The notes: a model not told the origin generated them from the sequence alone. A DNA stretch of 64,000 nt from Marinobacter sp. Arc7-DN-1 (GCF_003441595.1 NZ_CP031848.1:4216001-4280000), one strand, 5' to 3'; positions 42,589 to 51,673 are shown, numbered from the stretch's first letter. Program-made: numbers and translations.

Positions 42589-42747
42589 GGTGTACTTAAC
42601 CGTTGGCCAGTGGGTCAGGTGGCGGATTTTAACAGGTGCAGTGTGGTGCTCCAAATGTATATTGCTTTTCTGAAACCCGGCGCCGCTACTCACACTCTGG
42701 ACCATGGTGTATCCTATGCGCCATTCATGCGAACTGCAGGGTGTTTC

Positions 42748-44088
42748 ATGTCAGTATCAGGACAAAAGCCGGCACATACATCAGTATCGGCAGCGTGGGT
42801 GTTTGTGTTGTTCACGTTTCTGCTGGGCGGGGTTTCCGGCCCGGCAGCCGCGGTAACGGTATCCGGCCTGTATTCTGCCAGGGTGCCCGTGGGCGGATCT
42901 TCCCCGGGCCAGCTTGCTGAAGGGTATTCAGATGGTTTGAGCCAGGTTCTGGTGCGTGTCTCGGGCACCAGGGACGTGCTGTCCCTGGAAGGCGTCGAAG
43001 CGCTGCTGTCTGACGCTGAGTCCTTGCTGCTATCTTATCAGGTAGTCCGGGACGACTCCGGTCAGAGCGTCCTGGACATGTCTTTCGGCGCGGTAGGTGT
43101 AAACCGGGCCCTGGCGTCAGTCAACGCGCCGGTGTGGGGCGCCAACCGCCCACTGACGCTTGCATGGATTGCGGCCGAGGAGCGTGGCTCCCGTACACTG
43201 ATAACCGATGATACGCTGGGGGCTACCCTGCGCGTGCAGGAAACCAGCGGAACCTGGCAGGCCGCCTTTGACGCGGCAGCGAGAAAGCGGGGGCTGCCGG
43301 TGGCGCTGCCTCCAGCAAGTTTCACCACCGATCGGGAACTTTTGTCAGATATCTGGGGTCAGTTTGTTGGCCGGGTGAAGGCCGCATCGGGTGATCTGGA
43401 GCACGATGTGCTGGCGTTGGTGCGGGTCAGCCGCAGTGGTGAGCAGTGGCGTGCCGGTTGGGTTTTTGATGGCATGTCGATGAATTCGGGCGAGGAATCG
43501 GTAACCGGCCCGACCCCCGACGCTCTGGCCGAGGCGATGATTAATCGCTGGGCCGAGCTGTACGCCAGTCGCTATGCCGTTGACGCTGCAGAGGTTGGCG
43601 AGTCCCCGCAAGTGGATATTGTGGTGCGTGGTGTGACTTCGCTGGAGGACTATGCCAGGGTCAATCAGGTTCTCGGGGGGCTGACGCCGGTGGTCAGTGT
43701 GGGTGCACACCGGGTACGGGAAGACCAACTGACTCTGAGAGTCGCTTTTTCCGGTGAGCTGGATCAGCTCAGGGAATATATTGCCCTCGATCCGAGATTC
43801 GTCTCCCTGGGAACGGAAAACCCGTCTGTTCCGGCGGAAGTTCCGTCGGTAACAAGTCAGCCGTCGGCCGCGCCAGAAACGGAAACCGCCCAGGAAAGCG
43901 CCACTGAGCAACCGGCAGGCGCAGGGTCGCCGTTATCGTCAGGAGAATCAGAAAGCCCGTCCCTGTTTACCTACCAGCCGGTGCCCGTTGATGAAGAGGA
44001 TGCCAGGCAGGCGTTCGAATCCCTGTACCAGGTTCTGTATTATCGTTGGCAACCGTCTTCTGTCATCGGGAGCGATGGCGGAGAGTAA
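42748..44088 (+). CDS. DUF2066 domain-containing exported protein
   Basis: A 446-residue protein with a signal-like hydrophobic segment (WVFVLFTFLLGGVSGPAAA) followed by the DUF2066 domain (VSGLYSARVPVGGSSPGQLAEGYSDGLSQVLVRVSGTRDV). A C-terminal Pro/Ser/Glu/Thr-rich stretch (about 370-420) precedes a final YRWQPSS segment. ATG 42748 (AGGG 7 nt upstream) is chosen; ATG 42727 is an in-frame alternative. The family is found beside purM, a CDP-alcohol phosphatidyltransferase and hda in Pseudomonas too, but its function is unknown. Confidence 0.82.
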   Translation: MSVSGQKPAHTSVSAAWVFVLFTFLLGGVSGPAAAVTVSGLYSARVPVGGSSPGQLAEGYSDGLSQVLVRVSGTRDVLSLEGVEALLSDAESLLLSYQVVRDDSGQSVLDMSFGAVGVNRALASVNAPVWGANRPLTLAWIAAEERGSRTLITDDTLGATLRVQETSGTWQAAFDAAARKRGLPVALPPASFTTDRELLSDIWGQFVGRVKAASGDLEHDVLALVRVSRSGEQWRAGWVFDGMSMNSGEESVTGPTPDALAEAMINRWAELYASRYAVDAAEVGESPQVDIVVRGVTSLEDYARVNQVLGGLTPVVSVGAHRVREDQLTLRVAFSGELDQLREYIALDPRFVSLGTENPSVPAEVPSVTSQPSAAPETETAQESATEQPAGAGSPLSSGESESPSLFTYQPVPVDEEDARQAFESLYQVLYYRWQPSSVIGSDGGE

Positions 44089-44109
44089 GACGTTACCGGA
44101 GGGAGTCTT

Positions 44110-44670
44110 TTGAATTTGCACAGCTGGCGCTGGATTCCCAATGCCCTGACGTTTCTGCGCATTCTTCTGATAGCTCCCTTTGCAGGCGCGTTGCTGGCCG
44201 GAGATTACCGGTGGGCACTGGTGATTTTTTTTCTGGCGGCTGGCACGGATGCAATTGACGGGTTCCTGGCGCGGCACTTTAACTGGCGCACCAGGCTCGG
44301 AGCAATTGCCGATCCACTTGCCGACAAGGCCCTACTGATCACCGCCTACCTTATGCTTACACTGACCTCCGTTCTGCCGGTCTGGCTGTTCATGGTGGTT
44401 CTGGGGCGGGACCTGCTGATCGTGGCAGGCGCGCTGGCATACCATTATAGCGTTGGCCGCTACGATATGGAGCCGAGTATCCCTGGTAAGGTGAATACCT
44501 TCGTTCAGATTCTGGTGGCACTGGCGATCATTGTGCTGCTGGCCGATTTGTCCATGCCGACCTGGGTGGTGGATGCCGGCATCGTGCTGGTCGCCGCCTC
44601 GGCGGTGTTCAGTGGTGTTCATTACCTTTGTGTCTGGGGTTTGCGGGCCTGGAGGGCCAAACGGTCATGA
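44110..44670 (+). CDS. CDP-alcohol phosphatidyltransferase family protein
   Basis: A 186-residue membrane enzyme with the CDP-OH-P signature DG-x2-AR-x8-G-x3-D-x3-D in DAIDGFLARHFNWRTRLGAIADPLADK (about residues 40-66) and about five hydrophobic helices. It resembles PgsA (CDP-diacylglycerol to phosphatidylglycerol-phosphate), but the main pgsA of this group is usually next to uvrC, so this is likely a paralogue with unproven substrate. TTG 44110 is the start, with GGAGGGA 5 nt upstream. Overlaps hda by 4 nt. Confidence 0.87.
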   Translation: MNLHSWRWIPNALTFLRILLIAPFAGALLAGDYRWALVIFFLAAGTDAIDGFLARHFNWRTRLGAIADPLADKALLITAYLMLTLTSVLPVWLFMVVLGRDLLIVAGALAYHYSVGRYDMEPSIPGKVNTFVQILVALAIIVLLADLSMPTWVVDAGIVLVAASAVFSGVHYLCVWGLRAWRAKRS

Positions 44671-45365
44671 GTGCATCCCAGCTGGTACTTGGCGTCAAGC
44701 TGCGTGACGATGCGCGCTTTGATAACTTCCACGGTGATCGCAACACGGATGCCGCGAAACGTCTGGAGGCGGTGTGTCATCGGCCCGCCAGGGTTCCCGT
44801 GGTTGTTCTGTGCGGAGATTCCGATACCGGGAAAAGTCACCTCCTGCAGGCGGTTTGCCATCGCAGCGAAAACCGTGGCAAGACTGCGGTCTGCATCAGT
44901 ATTGCCGAGCTGCACCCCTTTGGCCCCGGGGCACTTTCCGGCCTTGAGGCCCAGGACATCATTTGTCTGGATGACCTGGATCGCATTGCGGGTGACCGGT
45001 TGTGGGAAGAAGCCATCTTCCATTTGTATAACCGGATACAGGACCAGGGCGGACTGTTGGTGGTGGGTTTGTCGGACCTGCCCGCCAACCTGCCGTTCGA
45101 ATTGCCAGACTTGGTATCGCGGCTGAGCCACGGCCTGACCATCCAGCTGGGGATCTACCGGGACGACGATCGACTGAAGATTCTGATGGCGCGGGCGGAA
45201 AAACGCGGTCTGGTGATGGCGGATGACGTCGCCGGCTACATTATGCGCCGGGCTCCCAGGCGGCTTGGGGATTTGCTGGGCATTCTGGATATACTGGATG
45301 AAAATTCACTTCAGGCGCAGCGAAGACTCACGATCCCGTTTGTGAAAACGGTCATGGGGTGGTGA
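44667..45365 (+). CDS. hda: DnaA regulatory inactivator Hda
   Basis: A 232-residue AAA+ protein resembling the central domain of DnaA. It begins SASQLVLGVKLRDDARFDNFHG (with QLVLGVKL as the probable clamp-binding segment), then Walker A GDSDTGKSHLLQAV (about residues 49-62) and Walker B DIICLDDLDRIAGD (about 96-109). With the sliding clamp it promotes DnaA-ATP hydrolysis after initiation. ATG 44667 overlaps the previous stop. The DnaA DNA-binding domain is absent, as expected. Confidence 0.92.
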   Translation: MSASQLVLGVKLRDDARFDNFHGDRNTDAAKRLEAVCHRPARVPVVVLCGDSDTGKSHLLQAVCHRSENRGKTAVCISIAELHPFGPGALSGLEAQDIICLDDLDRIAGDRLWEEAIFHLYNRIQDQGGLLVVGLSDLPANLPFELPDLVSRLSHGLTIQLGIYRDDDRLKILMARAEKRGLVMADDVAGYIMRRAPRRLGDLLGILDILDENSLQAQRRLTIPFVKTVMGW

Positions 45366-45427
45366 AAGCCCGCGAAGCTATAGTGGCATCATAAAGAACG
45401 ATACGTGCTTATTAGGGGAGAGACGAA

Positions 45428-46225
45428 ATGAGACGGGTGGTATTCAACCAGAAAGGCGGTGTCGGCAAGTCCAGTATTACCTGCAATCTTGCCGCTATCA
45501 GTGCAGCTCGGGGAAAACGAACATTGGTTGTGGACCTGGACCCCCAGGGGAACTCCACCCATTATTTGCTGGGAAAGCCGGCCAGTGAGCTCAAGGACAC
45601 TGCCGCTGATCTGCTTGAACAGACCGTCGCATTTACAGTATTCAATCGCCGCCCGGACGAATTCGTTCACGCAACACCGTTCAAAAACCTGTTTGTGATG
45701 CCGTCCAGTCCGGAGCTGGACTTCCTTGAGCGCAAGCTGGAGGCCAAGCACAAGATCTACAAGCTGCGCGAAGCCCTTAAAAAGCTGGAGGAAACCTTTG
45801 ACGCCATCTACATCGATACGGCGCCTGCGCTCAACTTTTACACCCGGTCGGCACTCATTGCGGCCCAGCGCTGCCTGATCCCGTTCGATTGTGACGATTT
45901 TTCCCGTCAGGCTCTGTACAACATTCTCAATGAGATCCGTGATCTTCAGGAAGACCACAACGAAGACCTGGTTGTTGAGGGAATTATCGCCAATCAGTTC
46001 CAGCCCCGGGCCAGTTTGCCGAGACAGCTGGTCAGGGAGCTCATCGAAGAAGGCTTGCCCGTGTTGCCGGTGAGGCTATCGAGCTCCGTGAAAATGAAAG
46101 AGTCCCATCAGAGCCGGCAGCCCCTGATTCATATGGCGCCCAAGCACCCTCTGACACGCCAGTACGAGGACCTGTTTCGGGTTCTGCATGGCGAAACAGT
46201 GGAGCTGGAGCCACTGATTGACTGA
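45428..46225 (+). CDS. ParA family ATPase, no adjacent ParB
   Basis: A 265-residue deviant-Walker ATPase: RRVVFNQKGGVGKSSITCNLA (about residues 2-22) with the signature lysine of KGGVGKS, DLDPQGNSTHYLLG (about 38-51) and YIDTAPALNFYTRSAL (about 128-143). No N-terminal DNA-binding extension and no parB or parS cluster nearby. Such orphan ParA proteins position plasmids, chemotaxis arrays or other cargo; this one has a Pseudomonas-type neighbourhood, but no cargo can be inferred. Followed after 12 nt by a yqcC-like gene. Confidence 0.88.
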   Translation: MRRVVFNQKGGVGKSSITCNLAAISAARGKRTLVVDLDPQGNSTHYLLGKPASELKDTAADLLEQTVAFTVFNRRPDEFVHATPFKNLFVMPSSPELDFLERKLEAKHKIYKLREALKKLEETFDAIYIDTAPALNFYTRSALIAAQRCLIPFDCDDFSRQALYNILNEIRDLQEDHNEDLVVEGIIANQFQPRASLPRQLVRELIEEGLPVLPVRLSSSVKMKESHQSRQPLIHMAPKHPLTRQYEDLFRVLHGETVELEPLID

Positions 46226-46237
46226 AGTGAGACTGAT

Positions 46238-46573
46238 ATGACCAAACCCGATCATCCGATCAGGCAGGTTGCAGACAGCCTGTTGAACATTGAGATGGAA
46301 TTACGGCAACTCGGGCTTTGGGAGTCGGAGTTGCCGCCTGAACAGGCTTTTCAGAGCACCAAGCCGTTTTGCATCGATACCCTGGAGTTCCACCAGTGGC
46401 TGCAGTTTGTGTTTGTGGCCAGAATGAAGGTGATTATTGAGAACGACCACCCGCTGCCGGCGGTTTCCGGCATGGCGCCCATGGCTGAGGAGCATTTTCG
46501 TGGCCGGCCAGAGCCCGGGAGCGCGCTGGTCAGGGAGCTGGAGGAAATCGACCGTTTGCTGTCCGGAGGCTGA
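46238..46573 (+). CDS. YqcC family protein
   Basis: A 111-residue cytoplasmic protein of the YqcC family (VADSLLNIEMELRQLGLWESELPPEQAFQSTKPFCIDTLEFHQWLQFVFVARM). Function unknown. In E. coli yqcC is near the tRNA-pseudouridine gene truC, which is not present here. It starts 12 nt after parA and its stop is directly adjacent to the convergent nadC stop. Confidence 0.85.
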   Translation: MTKPDHPIRQVADSLLNIEMELRQLGLWESELPPEQAFQSTKPFCIDTLEFHQWLQFVFVARMKVIIENDHPLPAVSGMAPMAEEHFRGRPEPGSALVRELEEIDRLLSGG

Positions 46574-47413
46574 TCAGTCCAGCCTCATGGACAGATCCAC
46601 GGCCCTGATGTCTTTGGTCAGTGCGCCAATCGAGATGAAATCCACGCCGGTTTCCGCGATCGGGACCAGGGTGGTTGAGTTAATCCCGCCAGAGGCCTCA
46701 AGTTTTGCCCTGCCAGCGGTCCTGGCGACCGCCGTGCGCATGTCTTCCAGCGAAAATTCGTCCAGCATGATGATGTCTGCCCCTGCATTCAGGGCCTGGT
46801 CCAGTTCGTCAAGGTTTTCGGTTTCCACTTCAACGGGTTTGCCCGGTGCGATCCGGTGAGCCGCCAGAATGGCATCGGCTATGGAGCCGCACGCGGCAAT
46901 GTGGTTTTCCTTGATCAGAAACGCATCCCACAGGCCGATGCGATGGTTGTAACAGCCACCACAGGTAACCGCGTATTTCTGGGCCAGGCGCAGCCCGGGC
47001 AGGGTTTTCCGGGTATCAAGCAGGCGAACGCCAGTATGGGCCACCCTGGCCGCATATCCGGCGCAGGCGGTGGCGACGCCAGAGAGGGTCTGTAACCAGT
47101 TAAGGGCCGACCGTTCCGAGGTGAGCAAGCTTCTTGCGGGGCCTTCCATGGTGAAAAGTACCTGATCGGGTGACGCGGTTTCGCCATCGGTAACCTGCCA
47201 GCTAAGCGTCACCGAAGGATCAACCTGCCGGAAAACCTCTTCAACCCACTGACGACCGGCGATGGTGGCGGCTTCCCGGGTAATAACCCGGCCGCTGGCG
47301 CGCTTTTCCGGCGGTATAAGCTTGGCCGTGATATCGCCGTCTCCAATATCTTCCCGCAGACTCTGGGCAACATTTTCGATTCTGGCCTGGCGGAGGATTT
47401 CTGCGGTGATCAT
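46574..47413 (-). CDS. nadC: nicotinate-nucleotide diphosphorylase (carboxylating)
   Basis: A 279-residue quinolinate phosphoribosyltransferase of de novo NAD synthesis. Landmarks are LREDIGDGDITAKLIPPE (about residues 19-36), TLSGVATACAGYAARV, DTRKTLPGLRLAQKYAV (about 133-149), GGCYNHRIGLWDAFLIKENH and VEVETENLDELDQAL. It is divergent from the DUF1631 gene, matching the nadC-DUF1631-ampD-ampE order of Pseudomonas. Confidence 0.96.
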   Translation of the reverse strand: MITAEILRQARIENVAQSLREDIGDGDITAKLIPPEKRASGRVITREAATIAGRQWVEEVFRQVDPSVTLSWQVTDGETASPDQVLFTMEGPARSLLTSERSALNWLQTLSGVATACAGYAARVAHTGVRLLDTRKTLPGLRLAQKYAVTCGGCYNHRIGLWDAFLIKENHIAACGSIADAILAAHRIAPGKPVEVETENLDELDQALNAGADIIMLDEFSLEDMRTAVARTAGRAKLEASGGINSTTLVPIAETGVDFISIGALTKDIRAVDLSMRLD

Positions 47414-47563
47414 AGGGAAGAGCGTCCGGTCGTTTGGGATGGAACAATGTTGAGGCTGGTCATTCTATAGGGCACTCGGGGAATCGCCAAACGCTCGCCG
47501 CCTGCCTGCTACTCTTAATGTTGGGCTGCTAAAGTGTGATGCAGGTCAGGTCTACACAAAAGG

Positions 47564-47588
47564 TGACAAATTCTGACACAACCTGACG
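47564..47588. promoter_or_regulatory. three TGACR direct repeats at 10-bp spacing
   Basis: TGACA at 47564, TGACA at 47574 and TGACG at 47584 recur exactly every 10 bp, so they face the same side of the helix. They lie in the 244-bp divergent region between nadC (start 47413) and the DUF1631 gene (start 47658), 70 bp upstream of the latter. Pattern and position fit a cooperative activator or repressor site; no regulator is identified. Confidence 0.35.
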
Positions 47589-47657
47589 CAGGCAGCTCGT
47601 ATCATGTGAGGTGGAAAGAAGTTCAGATATTGGCCGATCAAGACCCGGAGCAGCTTC

Positions 47658-49970
47658 ATGGCGCACGATAACAAGGTTGTCAGCTTTTCAGGCCAGAAAC
47701 CGCCTGGCCGGTTTTCCTTGCCGGCTGCGCTGGTTCACCTGCGTGACGCCTCGGGTCAGTCACTGAAATCTGTTCTTGCCAGATTTTTTGATCGCGCCGA
47801 CGATGCCCTGTTCGAACTTGCCGACCGGGCAGGTACTAACCTCGACCAGACAGCCTATTTTGATGCCATGCGTGAGCTCAGACTGCGCCGCAAGGCCATG
47901 GTGGTGTCGATGCTCCAGTATGTCAGCCAGGCGTTCAACGAAATCGGAAAGTTCCTGCCCCAACAGGCGACCGGCTCTCTGGAAGACATCGACCAGGATT
48001 CGCTCAGTCTGGTAGACCATTCACAGCTGGAGCAGCAGGTTGCCATCGATAACCTGATTAACAAGCTCCGGAATCGTTACCCAGAACAGATCCGCCTGTT
48101 GACTGTGCGGGTCGGCCATTTGGTACCGGGTATTAACCTGAAAGACGCGCAGATGCCCCTGAGCCCGGAAGTTATCTGTGGCGGGGTGGCTGAAGCCTGT
48201 GCCGATCTTGACATAGACATACGGGCCAAGCTGGTGGTCCTCAAGCTGTTTGACCGCCTGCTTGCCGACACACTGGGCGACTTCTATCAGGAGGCGAACC
48301 GGACGCTGATCAATGAGGGGGTGTTGCCGGAGATGAAGCGTCCGCCGGTCGGAAGAGGGTCAACCCGGCCCGGTCAACGGCCCGCAGGTGGTGGCACGGG
48401 GGCACCCTCCGGTGCTGATGTCTCGCCGGGCGCCCCCGCCGGTGAGAGTTATGGTGGGCCATGGTCCCGGGCGACCTTCTCCGAGCTCAGCGCACTGTTG
48501 CATCAGGGTGACGCCGCATCCGGTGGCCGAGGCCACGGTGGTGAAGGCTGCATCGATACTGATCGCCTTATGGCACGCCTGACGGAAGCGCAGTCCAACA
48601 GCCGGCAGTGGGGTGACGGTGTCGTCATGCCCCTTAATGAGCAGCTACAACCCATTCTCCGGGCTGGAGATGGCCAGAGCCTGAAGCCGGGGCAGGTGGA
48701 CGGTGATGTAATCAATCTGGTGTCCATGTTGTTCGATTTTATTCTGGAAGATCGGCAGCTGCATCCGGTCATGAAGGCATTGATCGGGCGCCTGCAGATT
48801 CCGGTGCTGAAAGTCGCCCTGAGTGACAAGAACTTTTTCAATCGGGGCGGTCATCCGGTTCGTAAGCTGCTCAATGAGATGGCTTTGTCCGCGATCGGCT
48901 GGGCCGAGAAAAAAACCGGCCAGCGTGACCCCCTTCGGGAAAAGATAGAAGCTGTAGTCGACCGCGTTCTGAACGAATTCACCGACAACGTAGCCCTGTT
49001 CGAGGAGTTGCTGAAGGATTTCAGTTACTTCATGGATCTGGACCGCCGTCGCCGGGAACTCGTGGAGCAGCGCCTTCGGGATGCGGAAGAGGGGCGGGCC
49101 CGTCAGGAGCGTGCTTCGGAGGCGGCAGAAGGGCTGGTGCAGGAGCTGACTGAAAAGCATGCTATTCCGGAGCCGGTCACCGGCTTGCTCAACGAGGCCT
49201 GGGTCCGGTATCTGCAGTGGGTTGCGCTTCGGGAGGGTGAGGGCAGTGACCGCTGGCGGCATGCCCGCAAGCTGACGGAACAGCTGGTCTGGAGTGTGGA
49301 TCCGCGCCCGGTCAGCGATTCAACCCGCAGCGAGTTGTTGCGGGCCATTCCGGCCATTGTTGATGACCTGCGCAAAGCTCTGCAGGAAATTTCCTGGGAT
49401 CCGTTTGCCACCGATGCCGCCATCCGTGATCTGGAACTGGCCCATGTGGATGTATTCCAGAAGCTTGTGACCGCACCGTCACGGGAAGGGCCCCCTTCCG
49501 AGTTGCCGGCTGGTAATCTGGTTCAGTCTGAACCGGAACGCCCGGAGGACTACGCGTCGGCTGGCCCTGAGAGTCCGGAGGAATCCCGGGACGACGAGCC
49601 GGTTGCAGGGCCTGCTGCATCATCTGTTGAGGTTGCCGGGGGCGAAGCTGCCGAACAGCCTGAGCGCACCGGGGTGACGGGTTCGGTATCGCCGCAGTGG
49701 CAGGAAACAGCGGACGGCCTTCGGGTGGGGTCCTGGATTGAACTCATCCGCGATGAAACGCGGGTCCGGTGTAAACTCGCCGCTTTTATCAAGGCAACCG
49801 GGAAGTATATATTCGTTAACAGAAGCGGTGCCAAGGTTGCCGAATACCAGCGCCAGGCCCTGGCCGCAGACATGGAGGCGGGCCGAATCACCATGCTGGA
49901 CGATGGCCTGATCTTCGATCGGGCACTGGAGTCAATTATTGATAACCTGCGGAACAGCCGTAGAGACTGA
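47658..49970 (+). CDS. DUF1631 family protein
   Basis: A 770-residue cytoplasmic protein of the DUF1631 family. The N-terminal third is helical (FSLPAALVHLRDASGQSLKSVLARFFDRADDALFELADRAGTN). A Gly/Pro-rich low-complexity linker follows (about residues 233-275), then a second helical block, an acidic linker (about 620-680) and a compact C-terminal domain with GSWIELIRDETRVRCKLAAFIKATGKYIFVNRSGAKV (about 690-730) that resembles a PilZ-like beta-barrel. PilZ domains bind cyclic di-GMP, but the RxxxR motif is not clear here, so ligand binding is uncertain. Family function unknown. Confidence 0.85.
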   Translation: MAHDNKVVSFSGQKPPGRFSLPAALVHLRDASGQSLKSVLARFFDRADDALFELADRAGTNLDQTAYFDAMRELRLRRKAMVVSMLQYVSQAFNEIGKFLPQQATGSLEDIDQDSLSLVDHSQLEQQVAIDNLINKLRNRYPEQIRLLTVRVGHLVPGINLKDAQMPLSPEVICGGVAEACADLDIDIRAKLVVLKLFDRLLADTLGDFYQEANRTLINEGVLPEMKRPPVGRGSTRPGQRPAGGGTGAPSGADVSPGAPAGESYGGPWSRATFSELSALLHQGDAASGGRGHGGEGCIDTDRLMARLTEAQSNSRQWGDGVVMPLNEQLQPILRAGDGQSLKPGQVDGDVINLVSMLFDFILEDRQLHPVMKALIGRLQIPVLKVALSDKNFFNRGGHPVRKLLNEMALSAIGWAEKKTGQRDPLREKIEAVVDRVLNEFTDNVALFEELLKDFSYFMDLDRRRRELVEQRLRDAEEGRARQERASEAAEGLVQELTEKHAIPEPVTGLLNEAWVRYLQWVALREGEGSDRWRHARKLTEQLVWSVDPRPVSDSTRSELLRAIPAIVDDLRKALQEISWDPFATDAAIRDLELAHVDVFQKLVTAPSREGPPSELPAGNLVQSEPERPEDYASAGPESPEESRDDEPVAGPAASSVEVAGGEAAEQPERTGVTGSVSPQWQETADGLRVGSWIELIRDETRVRCKLAAFIKATGKYIFVNRSGAKVAEYQRQALAADMEAGRITMLDDGLIFDRALESIIDNLRNSRRD

Positions 49971-50039
49971 CTCGTAGCAACCGGGGCAAGTTTGTGATTC
50001 AATCAGGGAGTGTAATCCTCTGAAACTTTTGGAATTATT

Positions 50040-50666
50040 TTGCCCGATTCAGACGTTTTGTCCGCGAGCCTTTCCGATTCCGGTTCCGACCGAAGTACGC
50101 TCCGTGAAACCGGGAAGATTCCCTTCGCCCGCTGGTGTCCCTCGCCAAACTTCGGGCCCCGCCCTGATGGCGCTGCCATTTCCCTGCTGGTTGTCCACAA
50201 TATAAGCCTTCCTCCAGGGCGTTTCGGCGGCCCGGAAATTGAAAACTTCTTCTGCAATTGTCTCGATCACTCGGCCCACCCGTATTTCCGGACCATTGAA
50301 GGCATTCAGGTCTCGGCTCATCTGCTGATTCGTCGCGATGGAGCCGTTGTCCAGTTCGTCAGCCTGCTTGATCGCGCCTGGCATGCGGGCAGATCGAGTT
50401 TTGACGGGCAGGAAGAATGTAACGACTTCTCCATCGGGATTGAGCTGGAGGGCGCCGATGACGTCCCTTATACCTCCGGGCAATATCATCAGCTTGCACG
50501 TGTCGCCGATCTCATCATGCTGGCCTGGCCCGACATCACTGCCGGTCGCATTGCCGGCCATAGCGATATTGCGCCGGGCCGCAAAAGCGACCCGGGACCG
50601 GCGTTTGACTGGCAGCACTTCCGGGCAACCCTTAAGCAAATACGAGCAGCGAGGGAGAGCGTCTAG
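50040..50666 (+). CDS. ampD: 1,6-anhydro-N-acetylmuramyl-L-alanine amidase AmpD
   Basis: A 208-residue cytoplasmic zinc amidase that cleaves anhydromuropeptides during cell-wall recycling and so controls AmpC-type beta-lactamase induction. Core motifs are PSPNFGPRPDG (about residues 35-45), LLVVHNISLPPG with the first zinc His (about 54), DHSAHPYFRTIEG, WHAGRSSFDG (about 119-128), NDFSIGIELEG and the closing GHSDIAPGRKSDPGPAFDW with His and Asp ligands. TTG 50040 is the assumed start; the N-terminus before about residue 28 is longer than in E. coli (183 aa). ampE begins at the base after the stop. Confidence 0.93.
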   Translation: MPDSDVLSASLSDSGSDRSTLRETGKIPFARWCPSPNFGPRPDGAAISLLVVHNISLPPGRFGGPEIENFFCNCLDHSAHPYFRTIEGIQVSAHLLIRRDGAVVQFVSLLDRAWHAGRSSFDGQEECNDFSIGIELEGADDVPYTSGQYHQLARVADLIMLAWPDITAGRIAGHSDIAPGRKSDPGPAFDWQHFRATLKQIRAARESV

Positions 50667-51554
50667 ATGGTGCTGATTGTCTTTCTTCTTGCCTACATGG
50701 TGCGCAGACGTCTGGATTCCCTGGATCTGCTTTCCGGTGATGACGTCTGGCGCCGGTGGTTTCATCTGGGCAGTCGTGCCAGGGCGGGCCACGAAACGGA
50801 AATTGCAACCGGGTTGGCGCTGGTTCTGCTTCCGGCCTTGTTGCTGGGAGTGGCCGAGTATCTGCTGGTGGCCTCGGGCTGGCCGGTGGCGACTTACCCG
50901 CTGGAGTTCCTGGTTCTGGTGGTCATCATGGGAACACCCGGCTGGCGGCAGGTGCTCCGGCCTTATGCAGAAGCATGGCAACGGGGAGACATGCAATCGG
51001 CATGGCACCATGTGAAGGATCATTTGCCGGCGGAAGAGCGTGGCGCTGCATTGTCTCCGGAGGCAATGCATCTTTCCCTGTCCAGGACGCTGATGTTAAC
51101 GGTGTTCCAGCGTTTCTTCCTGGTGGCTTTCTGGTACGCAGTCGGGGGAATCGGCGTGGCGGTTCTGGCCCGGGGGCTGGCTGCGCTCGCAGATCAGTGG
51201 CCCCAGGCGCCGGCTCGCCCCAGATTCGAAAGGCTATCGGAATGGGCGGGCTGGATTCCGGCAAGGCTGTTGTCACTGACATTCGGAATTGCCGGAGACC
51301 TTGCCGGCTGGTTGCGCGAAACCCGCCAGACCCTTACCGGCGTGACGAGAAAAGCCGGTGAGGTCCTAATGATTTCCGCCAACGGGGCGTTAACCGGATA
51401 TGCTCTGGATCCTGCCCGTTTTTCCCGGATTCATCCGGATGAGTGGACAGCTTTCGGGGGGCGAAGCCTGAGCGCGATAAGGGATTTACTGAACAGAAGT
51501 ATGCTCGTGTGGATCTGCACGCTCGCCTTGCTGGTGATTTCCGGCGTTGTCTGA
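50667..51554 (+). CDS. ampE: AmpE-like inner-membrane protein
   Basis: A 295-residue membrane protein with about four to five hydrophobic segments, including residues 50-68, 72-92, 148-170 and the last 20. The AmpE signature GDVWRRWFHL-type N-terminal region and the conserved FWYAVGGIGVAVLARGLA segment are present. AmpE is proposed to sense or transduce at the membrane in the ampDE operon, but its biochemical activity is unknown. Immediately follows ampD. Confidence 0.88.
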   Translation: MVLIVFLLAYMVRRRLDSLDLLSGDDVWRRWFHLGSRARAGHETEIATGLALVLLPALLLGVAEYLLVASGWPVATYPLEFLVLVVIMGTPGWRQVLRPYAEAWQRGDMQSAWHHVKDHLPAEERGAALSPEAMHLSLSRTLMLTVFQRFFLVAFWYAVGGIGVAVLARGLAALADQWPQAPARPRFERLSEWAGWIPARLLSLTFGIAGDLAGWLRETRQTLTGVTRKAGEVLMISANGALTGYALDPARFSRIHPDEWTAFGGRSLSAIRDLLNRSMLVWICTLALLVISGVV

Positions 51555-51595
51555 GCAGAACTCCTGCGAAGTTACAGTTTAACAACAAATAATGC

Positions 51596-51622
51596 TCAAG
51601 TTTTTAAGACTTTAGGCGACAA
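51596..51622 (+). promoter_or_regulatory. FliA (sigma-28) type promoter for the chemotaxis receptor gene
   Basis: TCAAGTTT (51596-51603), an 11-nt spacer and GGCGACAA (51615-51622) closely match the flagellar sigma-28 consensus TAAAGTTT-N11-GCCGATAA. The -35 part matches at 7 of 8 positions and the -10 part at 6 of 8. It lies 52 nt before the GTG start of the methyl-accepting protein, consistent with co-expression with the flagellar regulon. Confidence 0.65.
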
Positions 51623-51673
51623 TATAAGAAAAGAACAATTGTTCAGTAGTTAATCGCCAGCAAGAGGGTCACC

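Noticed and set aside
44110..44670. Calling the CDP-alcohol phosphatidyltransferase pgsA
   Set aside because: The catalytic motif fits the superfamily, but the canonical pgsA neighbourhood (uvrC) is absent, so a paralogue is likely.
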